Below are positions 25,292-34,931 of a DNA stretch of 64,000 bases, piece by piece; positions within the stretch are counted from its first letter, which is position 1; every line of letters starts with the position of its first letter. Origin of the DNA: DASREM01 sp035652095 (lineage in GTDB: Bacteria; Acidobacteriota; Terriglobia; Terriglobales; Acidobacteriaceae); the NCBI GenBank assembly GCA_035652095.1, contig DASREM010000011.1, positions 131,924 to 195,923 on the forward strand, read 5' to 3'. Both the position numbers and the translations under genes were made by a program. Below the pieces are notes generated by a model that had not been told where the DNA came from, made no database searches, and saw only the letters and a program-made list of their open reading frames with translations.

Positions 25292-27874
25292 ATGCGGGCA
25301 AACCTCGCGCCGTTGTTCATTGCGCTTGTCTTAATGTCGTTGTTGGTCGCTTGCGGAGGAGGCTCCAGCAGCGGCGGAGGCTCCACGAATCCTACGATAA
25401 GCTCCATTGCCGTTTCAGGGCCTTCCAGCATGGTCGCGGGCTCAACCGGACAGTTCACCGCGACCGGCACTTACAGCGACGGAAGTTCCCGAACTCTCGG
25501 CTCCAGCGTGTCCTGGACGTCTTCCGCTCCCAGCGTCGCAACCGTGGATGCCATGGGTAAGGTCACCGGTGTCGCCGCCGGGGCGGCAGTGATTACGGCA
25601 ACGCTGAATGGTGTGACAGGAATGGCTTCGGTCACCATCACGCCCTCGATCACCTCAATCATGGTGACTCCGAATCCGGGAACCGTCTCCGTAAATACGA
25701 GTCTGCAGATGCTCGCGATTGCGACTCTCAGCGACGGATCTACGCAGGACATCACGAGCACTGCGAACTGGACTTCTTCCATTCCCACCATTGCCGCCGT
25801 AAGCAGTCCCGGCGGACTTGTGACTGGAGTCAGCAAGGGAACCGCGAACATTAAGGCTGCTTCGGGCGGCGTGTTCGGTACGGCTACGGTAACCGTAAAC
25901 ACCACCCTGGTCTCGATTACCGTGGGCCCGAACCCGGCAACGGTCTTCGTAGGATCCAGCCAACAAATGACTGCCACTGCGCAATATAGCGACGGATCCT
26001 CGCAGGACATCAGCAACTCGGTGGCTTGGACTTCGTCGGATCCCACTAAGGCCACGATCACCCCAAATGCAGGGCTGGCCGTGGGCAAGGCAGGCGGGAC
26101 GACCACCATCACCGCGACTCAGGGCTCCATCCAGGGAACCGCCAACCTGACCGTCAAAGCTTTGCTCAAGTCTCTTGCAGTAACGCCGCTTTGTCCCGGC
26201 ATTCAAGTCACTAAGTCTCAGCAGTTGACGGCTACCGGCTCGTTTAATGACGGGACTGTCCAGGACCTCACTTCCTCAGCTTCCTGGAGTTCTTCGGACA
26301 ACACCAGGGCGACCGTCAACTCTGCCGGTTTGGCCAACGGAGTTGCCGCAGGAGTCGCTACGATTACCGCGTCTTCGACCGCGGCTGATGGAACGGTAGT
26401 CACCGGCGCGACCGCCTTGAATGTGGTGAGCGCGTTCGCCGTAGCTCCTAACCTGAGTGGCACTTACGCCTTCACACTCCTCGGCGCAGATACGCGTGGC
26501 TCTCAGCTTTATGCCGGCAGCTTCGTTGCTGACGGAAACGGAAACATCTCCGGGGTGGAGGATTCGAACACCTCGGGCGGGGTTCACACAAATGTAGCCT
26601 TGACTGGCACGTATGTTGTCTATCCCGATGCACGCGGGCAAATCACTTTCAATTCAAACGCAATCCACTCCACCGGAGTGACTTTGCGCTTCATCTTGTC
26701 CAGAAACGGGGGTTCGACATGGACGTTGGGAAAGATGATGGAGTTTGACGGGAAAGGAACTCTGCGCGGAAGCCTGGAACTGCAGGATGCTTCCGCATTC
26801 AAAAATGCGGGGGTGAGCGGTAACTACGTATTTCGCACCAGCGGCGTAGATGCTCTCACGAACCCGATGGGGCAGCTCGGCATCTTCAGCGCCGACGGCG
26901 CGGGCCATATTCTAAGCGGCAACATTGACACGAACGATTTCGGCACGATCTCTCCGCCGGCGGTGTTGCTGATCGCGACTACTTACACGGTGAGCGACAC
27001 GACCCATGGGCGCGGCACACTGCAGCTCAATACGTCCACTTCGGGCGCGACCTTTGCGTTTTATATCGTGAATGCCAACAAAATCAATCTCATTCAGACC
27101 GACACCGGTGCCACCACCGCGCTGGGCGGTGTCGCTGAATTGCAAGCGAACCAGACCTTCACCGCCGCAAATCTGAACGGCGGCTACGTCTTCCTGCTCG
27201 ATCAGCCGGTCGTCGTCGGCCCAACCCTGAGCCAGGATCGTGGCGAGTTCAACCAGGTCGGTCAGTGGGCCTTCGACGGGATCAGCCACGTGGATGGCAC
27301 GCAGGATGAAGACAGCAACATGGGCAATCCCATCACCGGGATTGTGGGCTCCTACGCGGTGGGCGCGTTGAGCGTCAAAGGCCGCGGCACCATCACCAAC
27401 ACGACCAGTGCTGGAAATCGTAGCTACGTTCTCTACATGCTTTCCAACAGCAAGATGTATGTGATGGAAACTTTCCTCGGGGCCACGATTGGTGCGGCGA
27501 ACGCTCCGGTCGGAGTGGCCGAGGCGCAGAGCGGCAATCCTTTCAGCCAATCCACCTTGAACGGGAGCTACGCGGTCGACGCATCCGAGGTCTCTGAGGA
27601 GTACAGCGAAGCGTTGTTGCAACTGGGATTCGATGGCGCGGGCAATATCAGCGGCATTGCCGACCTCTCGACCAATAAGGTGGTCTCGTGCACCGCCGTT
27701 GTGCCCGCGTACCTGGGCACCAGCCCCAATCCAGATCCCGTCCTGGGACGCGGCATCATCCATATGCCCCCCGAACTGGGCAGCAATGATTTTGTGTTCT
27801 ACCTGCGTGACGCCAAGAATGCATTCCTCATGGGCGTGAATCCAGACAACGACGGAAGCATTACCCAGCAGTAA
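25292..27874 (+). CDS. Lipoprotein with tandem bacterial Ig-like (Big2) domains
   Basis: An 860-residue surface or periplasmic lipoprotein. The signal ends in the lipobox LLVAC (Cys21) followed by a Gly/Ser-rich linker. Four Big2 repeats cover about residues 35-375, each with a pattern like SITVGPNPATVFVGSSQQMT ... YSDGSSQDIS ... WTSSDPTKATI ... GTTTITATQG. The rest holds three or four repeats of another beta module (GTYAFTLLGAD ... ADGNGNISGVEDSN). Big2 domains form elongated adhesin-like rods. No catalytic motif is seen. It is monocistronic: a strong terminator follows. Confidence 0.9.
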   Translation: MRANLAPLFIALVLMSLLVACGGGSSSGGGSTNPTISSIAVSGPSSMVAGSTGQFTATGTYSDGSSRTLGSSVSWTSSAPSVATVDAMGKVTGVAAGAAVITATLNGVTGMASVTITPSITSIMVTPNPGTVSVNTSLQMLAIATLSDGSTQDITSTANWTSSIPTIAAVSSPGGLVTGVSKGTANIKAASGGVFGTATVTVNTTLVSITVGPNPATVFVGSSQQMTATAQYSDGSSQDISNSVAWTSSDPTKATITPNAGLAVGKAGGTTTITATQGSIQGTANLTVKALLKSLAVTPLCPGIQVTKSQQLTATGSFNDGTVQDLTSSASWSSSDNTRATVNSAGLANGVAAGVATITASSTAADGTVVTGATALNVVSAFAVAPNLSGTYAFTLLGADTRGSQLYAGSFVADGNGNISGVEDSNTSGGVHTNVALTGTYVVYPDARGQITFNSNAIHSTGVTLRFILSRNGGSTWTLGKMMEFDGKGTLRGSLELQDASAFKNAGVSGNYVFRTSGVDALTNPMGQLGIFSADGAGHILSGNIDTNDFGTISPPAVLLIATTYTVSDTTHGRGTLQLNTSTSGATFAFYIVNANKINLIQTDTGATTALGGVAELQANQTFTAANLNGGYVFLLDQPVVVGPTLSQDRGEFNQVGQWAFDGISHVDGTQDEDSNMGNPITGIVGSYAVGALSVKGRGTITNTTSAGNRSYVLYMLSNSKMYVMETFLGATIGAANAPVGVAEAQSGNPFSQSTLNGSYAVDASEVSEEYSEALLQLGFDGAGNISGIADLSTNKVVSCTAVVPAYLGTSPNPDPVLGRGIIHMPPELGSNDFVFYLRDAKNAFLMGVNPDNDGSITQQ

Positions 27875-27902
27875 AAGTAAGCAGTACGCGCACCATCGTC
27901 CG

Positions 27903-27934
27903 GACCCAGAGACCTGAGCCTCTGGGTCTTTTTT
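27903..27934 (+). terminator. Rho-independent terminator
   Basis: GACCCAGAG (27903-27911) pairs perfectly with CTCTGGGTC (27920-27928) and is followed by six T residues. It lies 29 bp after the Ig-like lipoprotein stop codon. Confidence 0.9.
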
Positions 27935-27979
27935 GTGGCTTGAGAGAGAGCCGTCGTCACAAACCCAGAGCTCGACGAG

Positions 27980-28654
27980 CTACTCTGGCTGTCGTTTTAG
28001 AGAACCCGATGCAAAGAACATCCACCCCAGGAGATGCTCTTCGACTTTAAGCCTGACGCCACATGCCTCAAGCGCTTTCCAAGGTTCAAAGTCCAGCTTC
28101 GGAGTTGACGCGAAGGTAAGCTTCGAAAATATCCAACGCCATGCGGAATTGAATACTCTGGCGAGTGGATTACGCGATAGTTTAGCTCCAAACGCGAAAA
28201 CCCGGGCACCGTTCTTCAGGTGAGGAACAAGGTTGGCGAGAACAGACTCGGAAGCGTAGATATCGGGAGCTCCAAACATGAGCACGGCATCGAAGCTTCC
28301 TTGCAGTTTCACTGCTTTCGCATCGCCCACGATTACCTGCACATTTGTCCAGCCATTCTTTTCCACTCTTCTCCTTGCGTTCATAGCCAGTTCTGGACTG
28401 ATCTCCACCCCAGTCACCTCTCCCGACTGTGCGACTGCCGCAACCAGATACGCGAAACTGCCGCCCGGACCGCACCCAACATCTAAGACACGGTCGCCGG
28501 GTTGAAGCTGTAGACTCCGAACCGCCGCTTTGCGCAGCGCTTTGATGAAGAACAAGTCGAAGTCCGGAAATGGACGGATCAGTGGAGCAAGTACTCTGGC
28601 ATAGAGCGGCGTGAATTCGCGATCCCTCGCAGTGTTGTGGTCGGTGTCGTTCAT
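27980..28654 (-). CDS. Class I SAM-dependent methyltransferase
   Basis: A 224-residue protein with the SAM-binding motif I DRVLDVGCGPGGSFAYLV, motif II VTGVEISPELAMNARRRV and a post-motif GDAKAVKLQGSFDAVLMFGA. This is a UbiE/Coq5-like fold that methylates small molecules or lipids; the acceptor cannot be told. It is convergent with the lipoprotein gene and divergent from aceE, with about 300 bp between. Confidence 0.88.
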   Translation of the reverse strand: MNDTDHNTARDREFTPLYARVLAPLIRPFPDFDLFFIKALRKAAVRSLQLQPGDRVLDVGCGPGGSFAYLVAAVAQSGEVTGVEISPELAMNARRRVEKNGWTNVQVIVGDAKAVKLQGSFDAVLMFGAPDIYASESVLANLVPHLKNGARVFAFGAKLSRNPLARVFNSAWRWIFSKLTFASTPKLDFEPWKALEACGVRLKVEEHLLGWMFFASGSLKRQPE

Positions 28655-28955
28655 GCGACCGGCGCGTGTGGCTCCTGGGTACGACTGGGTGGCATCGGCA
28701 TCCTGGATTCTCGCGTTAGCTTACTAGATTTATCGAGAGCAGTCGTTCCAGGCAGCAGCACGAGGGCTTGCCCGGTTCCGATCGGTAGTGGCTCACTTTG
28801 AGTGAACGGTCATTCGGGCGGAGGGAGGGATCCCGATTTATGGCAAGTGCATTCGAAGCCATAGGAATGTTTAGCGACCCTCAGCCGGCCATTTCGATCT
28901 GGGTCGCCTTACGGATCAAACCGCACCGCCACCGGTGGCTGCATCCTGAGCAGAA
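28655..28955. other. Divergent intergenic region upstream of aceE
   Basis: About 300 bp without a convincing gene. It should contain promoters for the methyltransferase (minus) and the pyruvate dehydrogenase operon (plus). I see no clear consensus promoter or riboswitch-like structure; a short GC-rich stem (CCACCGGTGG) occurs near 28930. Confidence 0.4.
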
Positions 28956-31691
28956 ATGCTGACAATTGGCTATGATGGAAGGTTCACCACACAACCCATG
29001 GAGAAGTCTGAATTGCCAGAAATCCAAACTGACGGAGTGGAAGTCCTTGAAACCCGGGAATGGATGGATTCCCTCGATTACGTCCTGTCGCGCGGAGGTC
29101 CGGAGCGGGCCGGCCGGTTGCTGCAGCAACTTTCGTTGCACGCGCGCCGGGCCGCAGGTGTAAACCTTCCTTTCAGCGCGACGACGCCGTATCAAAACAC
29201 AATCTCCGTCCGGCAACAGCCACCCTTTCCTGGAAGCCAGGAAATGGAGCGCCGCATCAAGAGCCTGGTGCGCTGGAACGCACTGGCCATGGTCGTGCGC
29301 GCCAACAAAATACAGGAAGGCATCGGCGGCCACATCTCTACCTACGCCTCGGCCGCAACCTTGTACGAGGTGGCGTTCAACCATTTCCTGCGCGCCAAGA
29401 CGGACACCGGCGATCGCGACATCGTTTATTTCCAGGGCCACGCTGCGCCTGGAATTTATGCCCGTGCTTATCTGGAAGGGCGTATACCGGTCCAGAAGCT
29501 GGAAAACTTCCGGCGTGAATTGAAGCCGGAAGGTGGGTTGTCATCCTACCCGCATCCCTGGCTGATGCCCGATTTCTGGGAATTCCCCACGGTCTCCATG
29601 GGCCTGGGGCCGCTGCAGGCGATCTATCACGCGCGCTTTATCAAGTACCTCGAGAATCGCGGCCTGAAAAAAACAACCGGCGGAAAGGTCTGGGCGTTTC
29701 TCGGGGATGGCGAGATGGACGAACCGGAATCGCTCGGTTCTATCACACTGGCGTCGCGCGAGAGATTGGACAACCTGATCTTCGTCGTGAACTGCAATCT
29801 GCAGCGGCTGGATGGCCCGGTTCGTGGCAACGGCAAGATCATCCAGGAACTGGAAGCGATCTTCCGCGGCGCAGGCTGGAACGTGATCAAGGTGATCTGG
29901 GGCAGCGATTGGGATACCCTGATCCAGAACGACCGCGACGGGTTGCTGGTTCGCCGCATGGGCGAGATCACCGACGGGCAATACCAGAAATTCTTTGTCG
30001 AGAGCGGCGCGTATTTCCGGCACAACTTCTTCGGCACCGATCCGCGCCTGCTGAAAATGGTCGAGCACTTATCCGATGAGCAACTGGCGCGCTTGCGACT
30101 GGGCGGACATGATCCCCTCAAAGTTCACGCTGCGTATCGCGCCGCGGTCAATCATCAGGGCGCCCCGACTATCATCCTGGCAAAAACCATCAAGGGCTAC
30201 GGATTAGGTGAAGCCGGTGAGGGCAAAAACATCACCCACCAGCAGAAGAAGCTGAACGACGAAGAGTTGAGCATGTTCCGTTCGCGGTTCGGCATTCCGA
30301 TTCCGGACGACGAACTCCACAATGCCCCGTTCTACCGTCCGGCCGATGATGGGCCAGAGATCACCTACATGCAGGAGCGCCGCAAACAGCTGGGCGGGTA
30401 TCTGCCCGAGCGCAAGGTGCGCTCCAAACCGCTCACGCCGGTGGCGGAAGCGCACTTCGAGGAGTTCTACAAAGGCACCGAAGGCCGGGAAGTCTCGACC
30501 ACGATGGTGTTCGTGCGATTGCTGTCGAAGTTACTGCGCGATCCAGAAATCGGCCAGTTGATCGTGCCGATCATTCCCGACGAAGCCCGCACTTTCGGCA
30601 TGGAAGCGCTGTTCCGTCAGGTTGGCATCTACTCCAGCGTCGGGCAGCTTTACGAACCGGTGGATATGGACACGCTTCTTTATTACAAGGAAGCCAAGAA
30701 CGGGCAGATTCTCGAAGAAGGCATCACCGAGGCCGGCTCGATCAGTTCGCTGATTGCCGCCGGCACCGCGTATGCAAACCACGGAATCAACACCATTCCG
30801 TTCTTCATTTATTACTCGATGTTCGGGTTCCAGAGAATCGGAGACCTGGTATGGGCGGCCGCCGACATGCGTTGCCGCGGTTTCCTGATTGGCGGCACCT
30901 CGGGCCGTACCACCCTCGCCGGCGAGGGCTTGCAGCATCAGGATGGTCACAGCCACGTCCTGGCGCTCAGTGTTCCCAACCTCCTCGCCTACGATCCAGC
31001 ATTCGCCTACGAGATTGCAGTCATCATTCAGGATGGCATCAAGCGCATGTACGTAGACCAGGAATCCGTCTTCTACTACATGACGGTCACCAACGAGCCA
31101 TTGCCCATGCCGGAGATGCCGGACGGGAAGGAGGTTCGAGAGGGCATCCTGAAGGGCATCTACCGCTTCAGGCAGTCCGAGAAGAAAGACGCCAAGCTGA
31201 GGGCGCAACTGTTCGGCAGCGGCACCATCATGTTCGAGGTGCTGAAGGCGCAGCAGATCCTTGAAGAAAAGTATGGCGTCGCAGCCGACGTGTGGAGCAT
31301 CACCAGCTACAAGGAGCTCTATCGCGAAGCCAACGACTGCGATCGCTGGAACATGCTGCACCCTGGCGAGACTCCACGCCTGCCATACGTGACGCGAGCC
31401 TTGAAAGATGCGCCGGGCGTGCTGGTTGCCGCATCGGATTACATGAAAGTCTTGCCCGAATCCATTTCGCAATGGATGCCGCGGCCGTTGGTTTCCTTAG
31501 GCACCGACGGGTTCGGGCGCAGCGAGAACCGCGCCGCATTGCGGGATTTCTTCGAGGTTGATGCCAAACATATCGTCGTGGCCACGCTGCATGCGTTGGC
31601 GCGCCAGAAGCAGATCAAGCCCGAGGTGGTTCAGAAAGCGATCCAGGACCTCGGCGTAGACGCAAACAGGCCGAATCCGGCTATTCGATAA
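28956..31691 (+). CDS. aceE: Pyruvate dehydrogenase E1 component, homodimeric type
   Basis: A single-chain E1 of about 900 residues, the AceE type. The thiamine diphosphate motif is visible as FLGDGEMDEPES ... LIFVVNCNLQRLDGPVRGNG, and the family segments GHISTYASAATLYEVAFNHF and GRTTLAGEGLQHQDGHSH are well conserved. It decarboxylates pyruvate and passes the acetyl group to the lipoyl domains of E2. Two starts are possible: ATG 28956 and ATG 28998 (protein beginning MEKSELPEI); neither has a strong ribosome binding site, and the second agrees better with the family. It is the first gene of aceE-aceF-lpd. Confidence 0.96.
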   Translation: MLTIGYDGRFTTQPMEKSELPEIQTDGVEVLETREWMDSLDYVLSRGGPERAGRLLQQLSLHARRAAGVNLPFSATTPYQNTISVRQQPPFPGSQEMERRIKSLVRWNALAMVVRANKIQEGIGGHISTYASAATLYEVAFNHFLRAKTDTGDRDIVYFQGHAAPGIYARAYLEGRIPVQKLENFRRELKPEGGLSSYPHPWLMPDFWEFPTVSMGLGPLQAIYHARFIKYLENRGLKKTTGGKVWAFLGDGEMDEPESLGSITLASRERLDNLIFVVNCNLQRLDGPVRGNGKIIQELEAIFRGAGWNVIKVIWGSDWDTLIQNDRDGLLVRRMGEITDGQYQKFFVESGAYFRHNFFGTDPRLLKMVEHLSDEQLARLRLGGHDPLKVHAAYRAAVNHQGAPTIILAKTIKGYGLGEAGEGKNITHQQKKLNDEELSMFRSRFGIPIPDDELHNAPFYRPADDGPEITYMQERRKQLGGYLPERKVRSKPLTPVAEAHFEEFYKGTEGREVSTTMVFVRLLSKLLRDPEIGQLIVPIIPDEARTFGMEALFRQVGIYSSVGQLYEPVDMDTLLYYKEAKNGQILEEGITEAGSISSLIAAGTAYANHGINTIPFFIYYSMFGFQRIGDLVWAAADMRCRGFLIGGTSGRTTLAGEGLQHQDGHSHVLALSVPNLLAYDPAFAYEIAVIIQDGIKRMYVDQESVFYYMTVTNEPLPMPEMPDGKEVREGILKGIYRFRQSEKKDAKLRAQLFGSGTIMFEVLKAQQILEEKYGVAADVWSITSYKELYREANDCDRWNMLHPGETPRLPYVTRALKDAPGVLVAASDYMKVLPESISQWMPRPLVSLGTDGFGRSENRAALRDFFEVDAKHIVVATLHALARQKQIKPEVVQKAIQDLGVDANRPNPAIR

Positions 31692-31705
31692 GGGAGAGCA
31701 GGTAC

Positions 31706-33406
31706 GTGACTGAATTCAAGTTACCGGAACTTGGCGAGAACATCGATCAGGGCGATCTGGTCCGCTTGATGGTTTCCCCCGGCGAGAAAATTTCCGAAGG
31801 CCAACCCGTGATGGAGTTGGAGACCGACAAGGCAGTGGTTGAAGTCCCATCTTCAATGGCCGGCACGGTAAAAGAGATTCGGGTGAAGGAAGGCGAGAAG
31901 GTCAAAGTCGGACAGGTAATCTTCACGGTGGAAAATGGCGCCGCCCCGAAAGCGAAACCGGCGCAGCAAAAGGCGCCGAGCACTCCAGCGCCTTCTCCTG
32001 TTATCGAGAAGCCAATCCAGGAGCCAGCGCCTGCTCAGGCTGCTTCCGCTCCCGCCGCCTCCGAATTTCGACTTCCTGAACTCGGCGAGAACATCGAGAG
32101 CGGAGATTTGGTGCGATTGATGATCACTCCCGGATCGAAAGTCTCCGAAGGCCAGCCGGTGATGGAGTTGGAAACCGACAAAGCCGTGGTGGAAGTACCT
32201 TCGTCGGTAAACGGCGTAGTCAAAGAGATTCTGGTCAAAGAAGGAGATAAGCTCAAGGTGGGCGAACTTCTGTTCACCCTGGAAGGCGGGGCAAGCAGGC
32301 AGTCGCCTCGTCCCAAGGCAACGCCGGTCGAGCACATCTCCGGACAGCAAGCAGCGCGGCTCGCGTTTCAGGCCGCAATGCGCGCAGAAGGAAAGACAGA
32401 GGAACAGGCGCTCCCGCCAGATCAGCCGCCGGTAGGTGTGCCGGCCTGGACCATGCCCGCGCAACTCGACAAGGTCGCTGGACGAGAACATGGCGAACCC
32501 ATTCCCGCCGCTCCGCATGTACGCCGCCTGGCGCGTGAACTCGGAGTGGATATTCACCAGGTCAAAGGCTCGGGGCCGGGTGGCCGCATCAGCGAAGACG
32601 ATGTGAAGGCCTTCACCAAGGCGGCGGTGGCGGCTGCGAGCACAGCCCAGGCCCCGCGTGCCGGGCATTTCGTGCAACCCGCTCTTCCCGACTTCACCAG
32701 GTGGGGCAAGACCGAACGCGTTTCCATGCGCGGCGTCCGGCGCAAGACCGCGGAACATCTCTCCGAAGCCTGGAACACCATTCCTCATGTCACGCAGCAT
32801 GACAAGGCGGACATTACGGAACTGGAACAGCTCCGGGCGCGGTTTGCGCCCCGCGCCGAAGAGGCGGGCGGCAAGATGACGGTGACCGCGATCGCGCTGA
32901 AGGTATGCGCCTCGGCGCTGAAGGTGTTTCCGCAATTCAATGCCAGCATTGACCTGCCGAAAGAAGAAATCGTTTATAAGCAGTACATCCACATCGGCGT
33001 CGCGGTAGATACCGACCGTGGGCTTCTGGTTCCGGTGATTCGCGACGTGGACAAGAAGAACATCGTCGAACTCGCCGCCGAGATGACCCAGCTTTCAAAG
33101 AAAGCGCGCGATAAGAAACTGACGCCGGAGGAGATGGAAGGCGGCACCTTCACCATCACCAACCTTGGCGGAATCGGGGGCACCGGTTTCTCTCCCATCG
33201 TGAACTATCCCGAGGTTGCCATTCTCGGCCTGTCCCGCTCGAGCACCGAGCCGGTCTGGATGAATGGCAAGTTCGAGCCGCGCCTGGTGCTGCCGTTGTC
33301 GCTATCTTATGATCATCGCCTGATCGATGGCGCCGATGCTGCGCGATTCCTACGCTGGATCGCGGAAGCCTTTGAACAACCATTCCTGTTGTCGGTTCAG
33401 GGATAG
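31706..33406 (+). CDS. aceF: Dihydrolipoamide acetyltransferase (E2 of pyruvate dehydrogenase)
   Basis: A 566-residue E2 starting at GTG with GGGAGAG upstream, 14 bp after aceE. Two N-terminal lipoyl domains (about residues 1-77 and 118-195) each carry the lipoylated lysine in ETDKAVVEVPSS. Pro/Ala-rich linkers follow, then the E1/E3-binding domain (APHVRRLARELGVDIHQVKG, then SGPGGRISEDDV) and the catalytic domain ending in SYDHRLIDGADAARFL with the active-site His and Asp. It transfers acetyl from lipoamide to CoA and forms the complex core. Confidence 0.96.
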   Translation: MTEFKLPELGENIDQGDLVRLMVSPGEKISEGQPVMELETDKAVVEVPSSMAGTVKEIRVKEGEKVKVGQVIFTVENGAAPKAKPAQQKAPSTPAPSPVIEKPIQEPAPAQAASAPAASEFRLPELGENIESGDLVRLMITPGSKVSEGQPVMELETDKAVVEVPSSVNGVVKEILVKEGDKLKVGELLFTLEGGASRQSPRPKATPVEHISGQQAARLAFQAAMRAEGKTEEQALPPDQPPVGVPAWTMPAQLDKVAGREHGEPIPAAPHVRRLARELGVDIHQVKGSGPGGRISEDDVKAFTKAAVAAASTAQAPRAGHFVQPALPDFTRWGKTERVSMRGVRRKTAEHLSEAWNTIPHVTQHDKADITELEQLRARFAPRAEEAGGKMTVTAIALKVCASALKVFPQFNASIDLPKEEIVYKQYIHIGVAVDTDRGLLVPVIRDVDKKNIVELAAEMTQLSKKARDKKLTPEEMEGGTFTITNLGGIGGTGFSPIVNYPEVAILGLSRSSTEPVWMNGKFEPRLVLPLSLSYDHRLIDGADAARFLRWIAEAFEQPFLLSVQG

Positions 33407-33414
33407 ACCTCCGA

Positions 33415-34836
33415 ATGCCCGAAACCTCGAACTTGAACATTGCTGTTGTGGGCGCCGGCCCGGGCGGTTACGCCGCCGCGTTCCTTGCCGCCGATCTGGG
33501 CATGAAAGTGACCCTCATCGACCCCGAAGCCAATCCCGGCGGGGTTTGCCTTTATCGCGGATGCATTCCGTCCAAGGCGCTTCTGCATGCGGCGCGGTTG
33601 ATCAACGAATCGCAGGAAGCGAAGAACTGGGGCATCGAGTTTGGCGAGCCCAGGATTGACGTCAAGCGACTGCGAAGCTGGAAAGAGAACGTGGTCAAGA
33701 AGCTGACCGGTGGATTGGGGCAGCTCTCTAAACAGCGCTCAGTGCAGTATGAACGCGGAAAGGCCGCGTTCTTAGATTCCAATACACTACAGATCAAAAA
33801 AGAGGATGGATCGGAGGATCAGCTTTCGTTCGACCGCATCGTGCTGGCCACCGGATCGCGTCCGGCGATCATTCCCAGCCTCAACCTTGAGAGCCCGCGA
33901 GTCGTGGATTCGACTGGCGCCCTGGATTTAAACGACGTTCCGAAGAACCTTCTCGTGATTGGAGGCGGCTACATCGGTCTGGAATTGGGCACCGTCTATG
34001 CCGCGCTCGGTTCCAGGGTCACGGTCGTGGAAATGACAGGCGGACTGCTACCCGGTGCGGATCGCGACCTGGTCTTACCGTTGCACAAGCGCCTGGAGAA
34101 GACTTTCGATGGGATCCTGCTCAATACGACCGTTTCCAGCTTGAAAGAACAAGGTGACGGGGTCCGCGTGAATTTTGAAGGAGCCGAGGTTAAACAGCGC
34201 GAACAGTTGTTCGACAAAGTCCTGGTCTCAGTTGGCAGGAAACCGAATTCTGAGATTCCCGGTCTCGAGAAGACCAAGGTGCAGCTTGGACAACGTGGCT
34301 TCATCCAGGTCAACAAGCAGTTGCAAACCGACGACCCGGCGATTTATGCCATTGGCGATGTTGTCGGCGAGCCCATGCTGGCGCACAAGGCCTCGCATGA
34401 AGGACGCACCGCAATCGAGGCGATTGCCGGACATAAGGTCGCATTCGAACCCAATGCCATTCCCGCAGTTGTGTTCACCGATCCCGAGATTGCGTGGTGT
34501 GGCCTGACACAGACGCAAGCGGAAAGCCAGGGGCGCGAGATCAAGGTCGCCAAGTTTCCCTGGGGCGCTTCTGGCCGAGCCATGACTTTGGACCGCACTG
34601 AAGGGATGACCAAGCTGCTGATCGATCCTAAGTCGGAGCGGGTGCTGGGAATGGGGATCGTGGGTGTAGGCGCCGGAGAACTGATCGCAGAAGGGGTCGT
34701 TGCCATCGAAATGTCCACCCTGGTGAGCGATATTGCCTTGAGCGTCCATCCCCATCCCACGCTTTCCGAGACTGTCATGGAGAGTGCCGAAGTGTTCTTC
34801 GGAACATCCACGCATGTTTACCGGCCCAGACGCTGA
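33415..34836 (+). CDS. lpd: Dihydrolipoamide dehydrogenase (E3)
   Basis: A 473-residue flavoprotein disulfide reductase. FAD-binding VVGAGPGGYAAAFLAADLG, the redox-active cysteine pair GGVCLYRGCIPSKALL (CxxxxC), NAD-binding VIGGGYIGLELGTVYAALGS, and the C-terminal catalytic HPHPTLSETVME are all intact. It reoxidises dihydrolipoamide on E2 with NAD+. It starts eight bases after aceF, completing the operon. Confidence 0.96.
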   Translation: MPETSNLNIAVVGAGPGGYAAAFLAADLGMKVTLIDPEANPGGVCLYRGCIPSKALLHAARLINESQEAKNWGIEFGEPRIDVKRLRSWKENVVKKLTGGLGQLSKQRSVQYERGKAAFLDSNTLQIKKEDGSEDQLSFDRIVLATGSRPAIIPSLNLESPRVVDSTGALDLNDVPKNLLVIGGGYIGLELGTVYAALGSRVTVVEMTGGLLPGADRDLVLPLHKRLEKTFDGILLNTTVSSLKEQGDGVRVNFEGAEVKQREQLFDKVLVSVGRKPNSEIPGLEKTKVQLGQRGFIQVNKQLQTDDPAIYAIGDVVGEPMLAHKASHEGRTAIEAIAGHKVAFEPNAIPAVVFTDPEIAWCGLTQTQAESQGREIKVAKFPWGASGRAMTLDRTEGMTKLLIDPKSERVLGMGIVGVGAGELIAEGVVAIEMSTLVSDIALSVHPHPTLSETVMESAEVFFGTSTHVYRPRR

Positions 34837-34931
34837 ATGAGAACAACCCGGCGGGGCGTGCGTTGTGTCACAAGGATTCCGGCGTGACCCAGCTATACTG
34901 GCCAGTCCTGAAGCTTGCCGGGAGGTGGCCT

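Noticed and set aside
31853..32992. Minus-strand frame of 379 codons within aceF
   Set aside because: Antisense shadow of a well-conserved gene with no recognisable domain.
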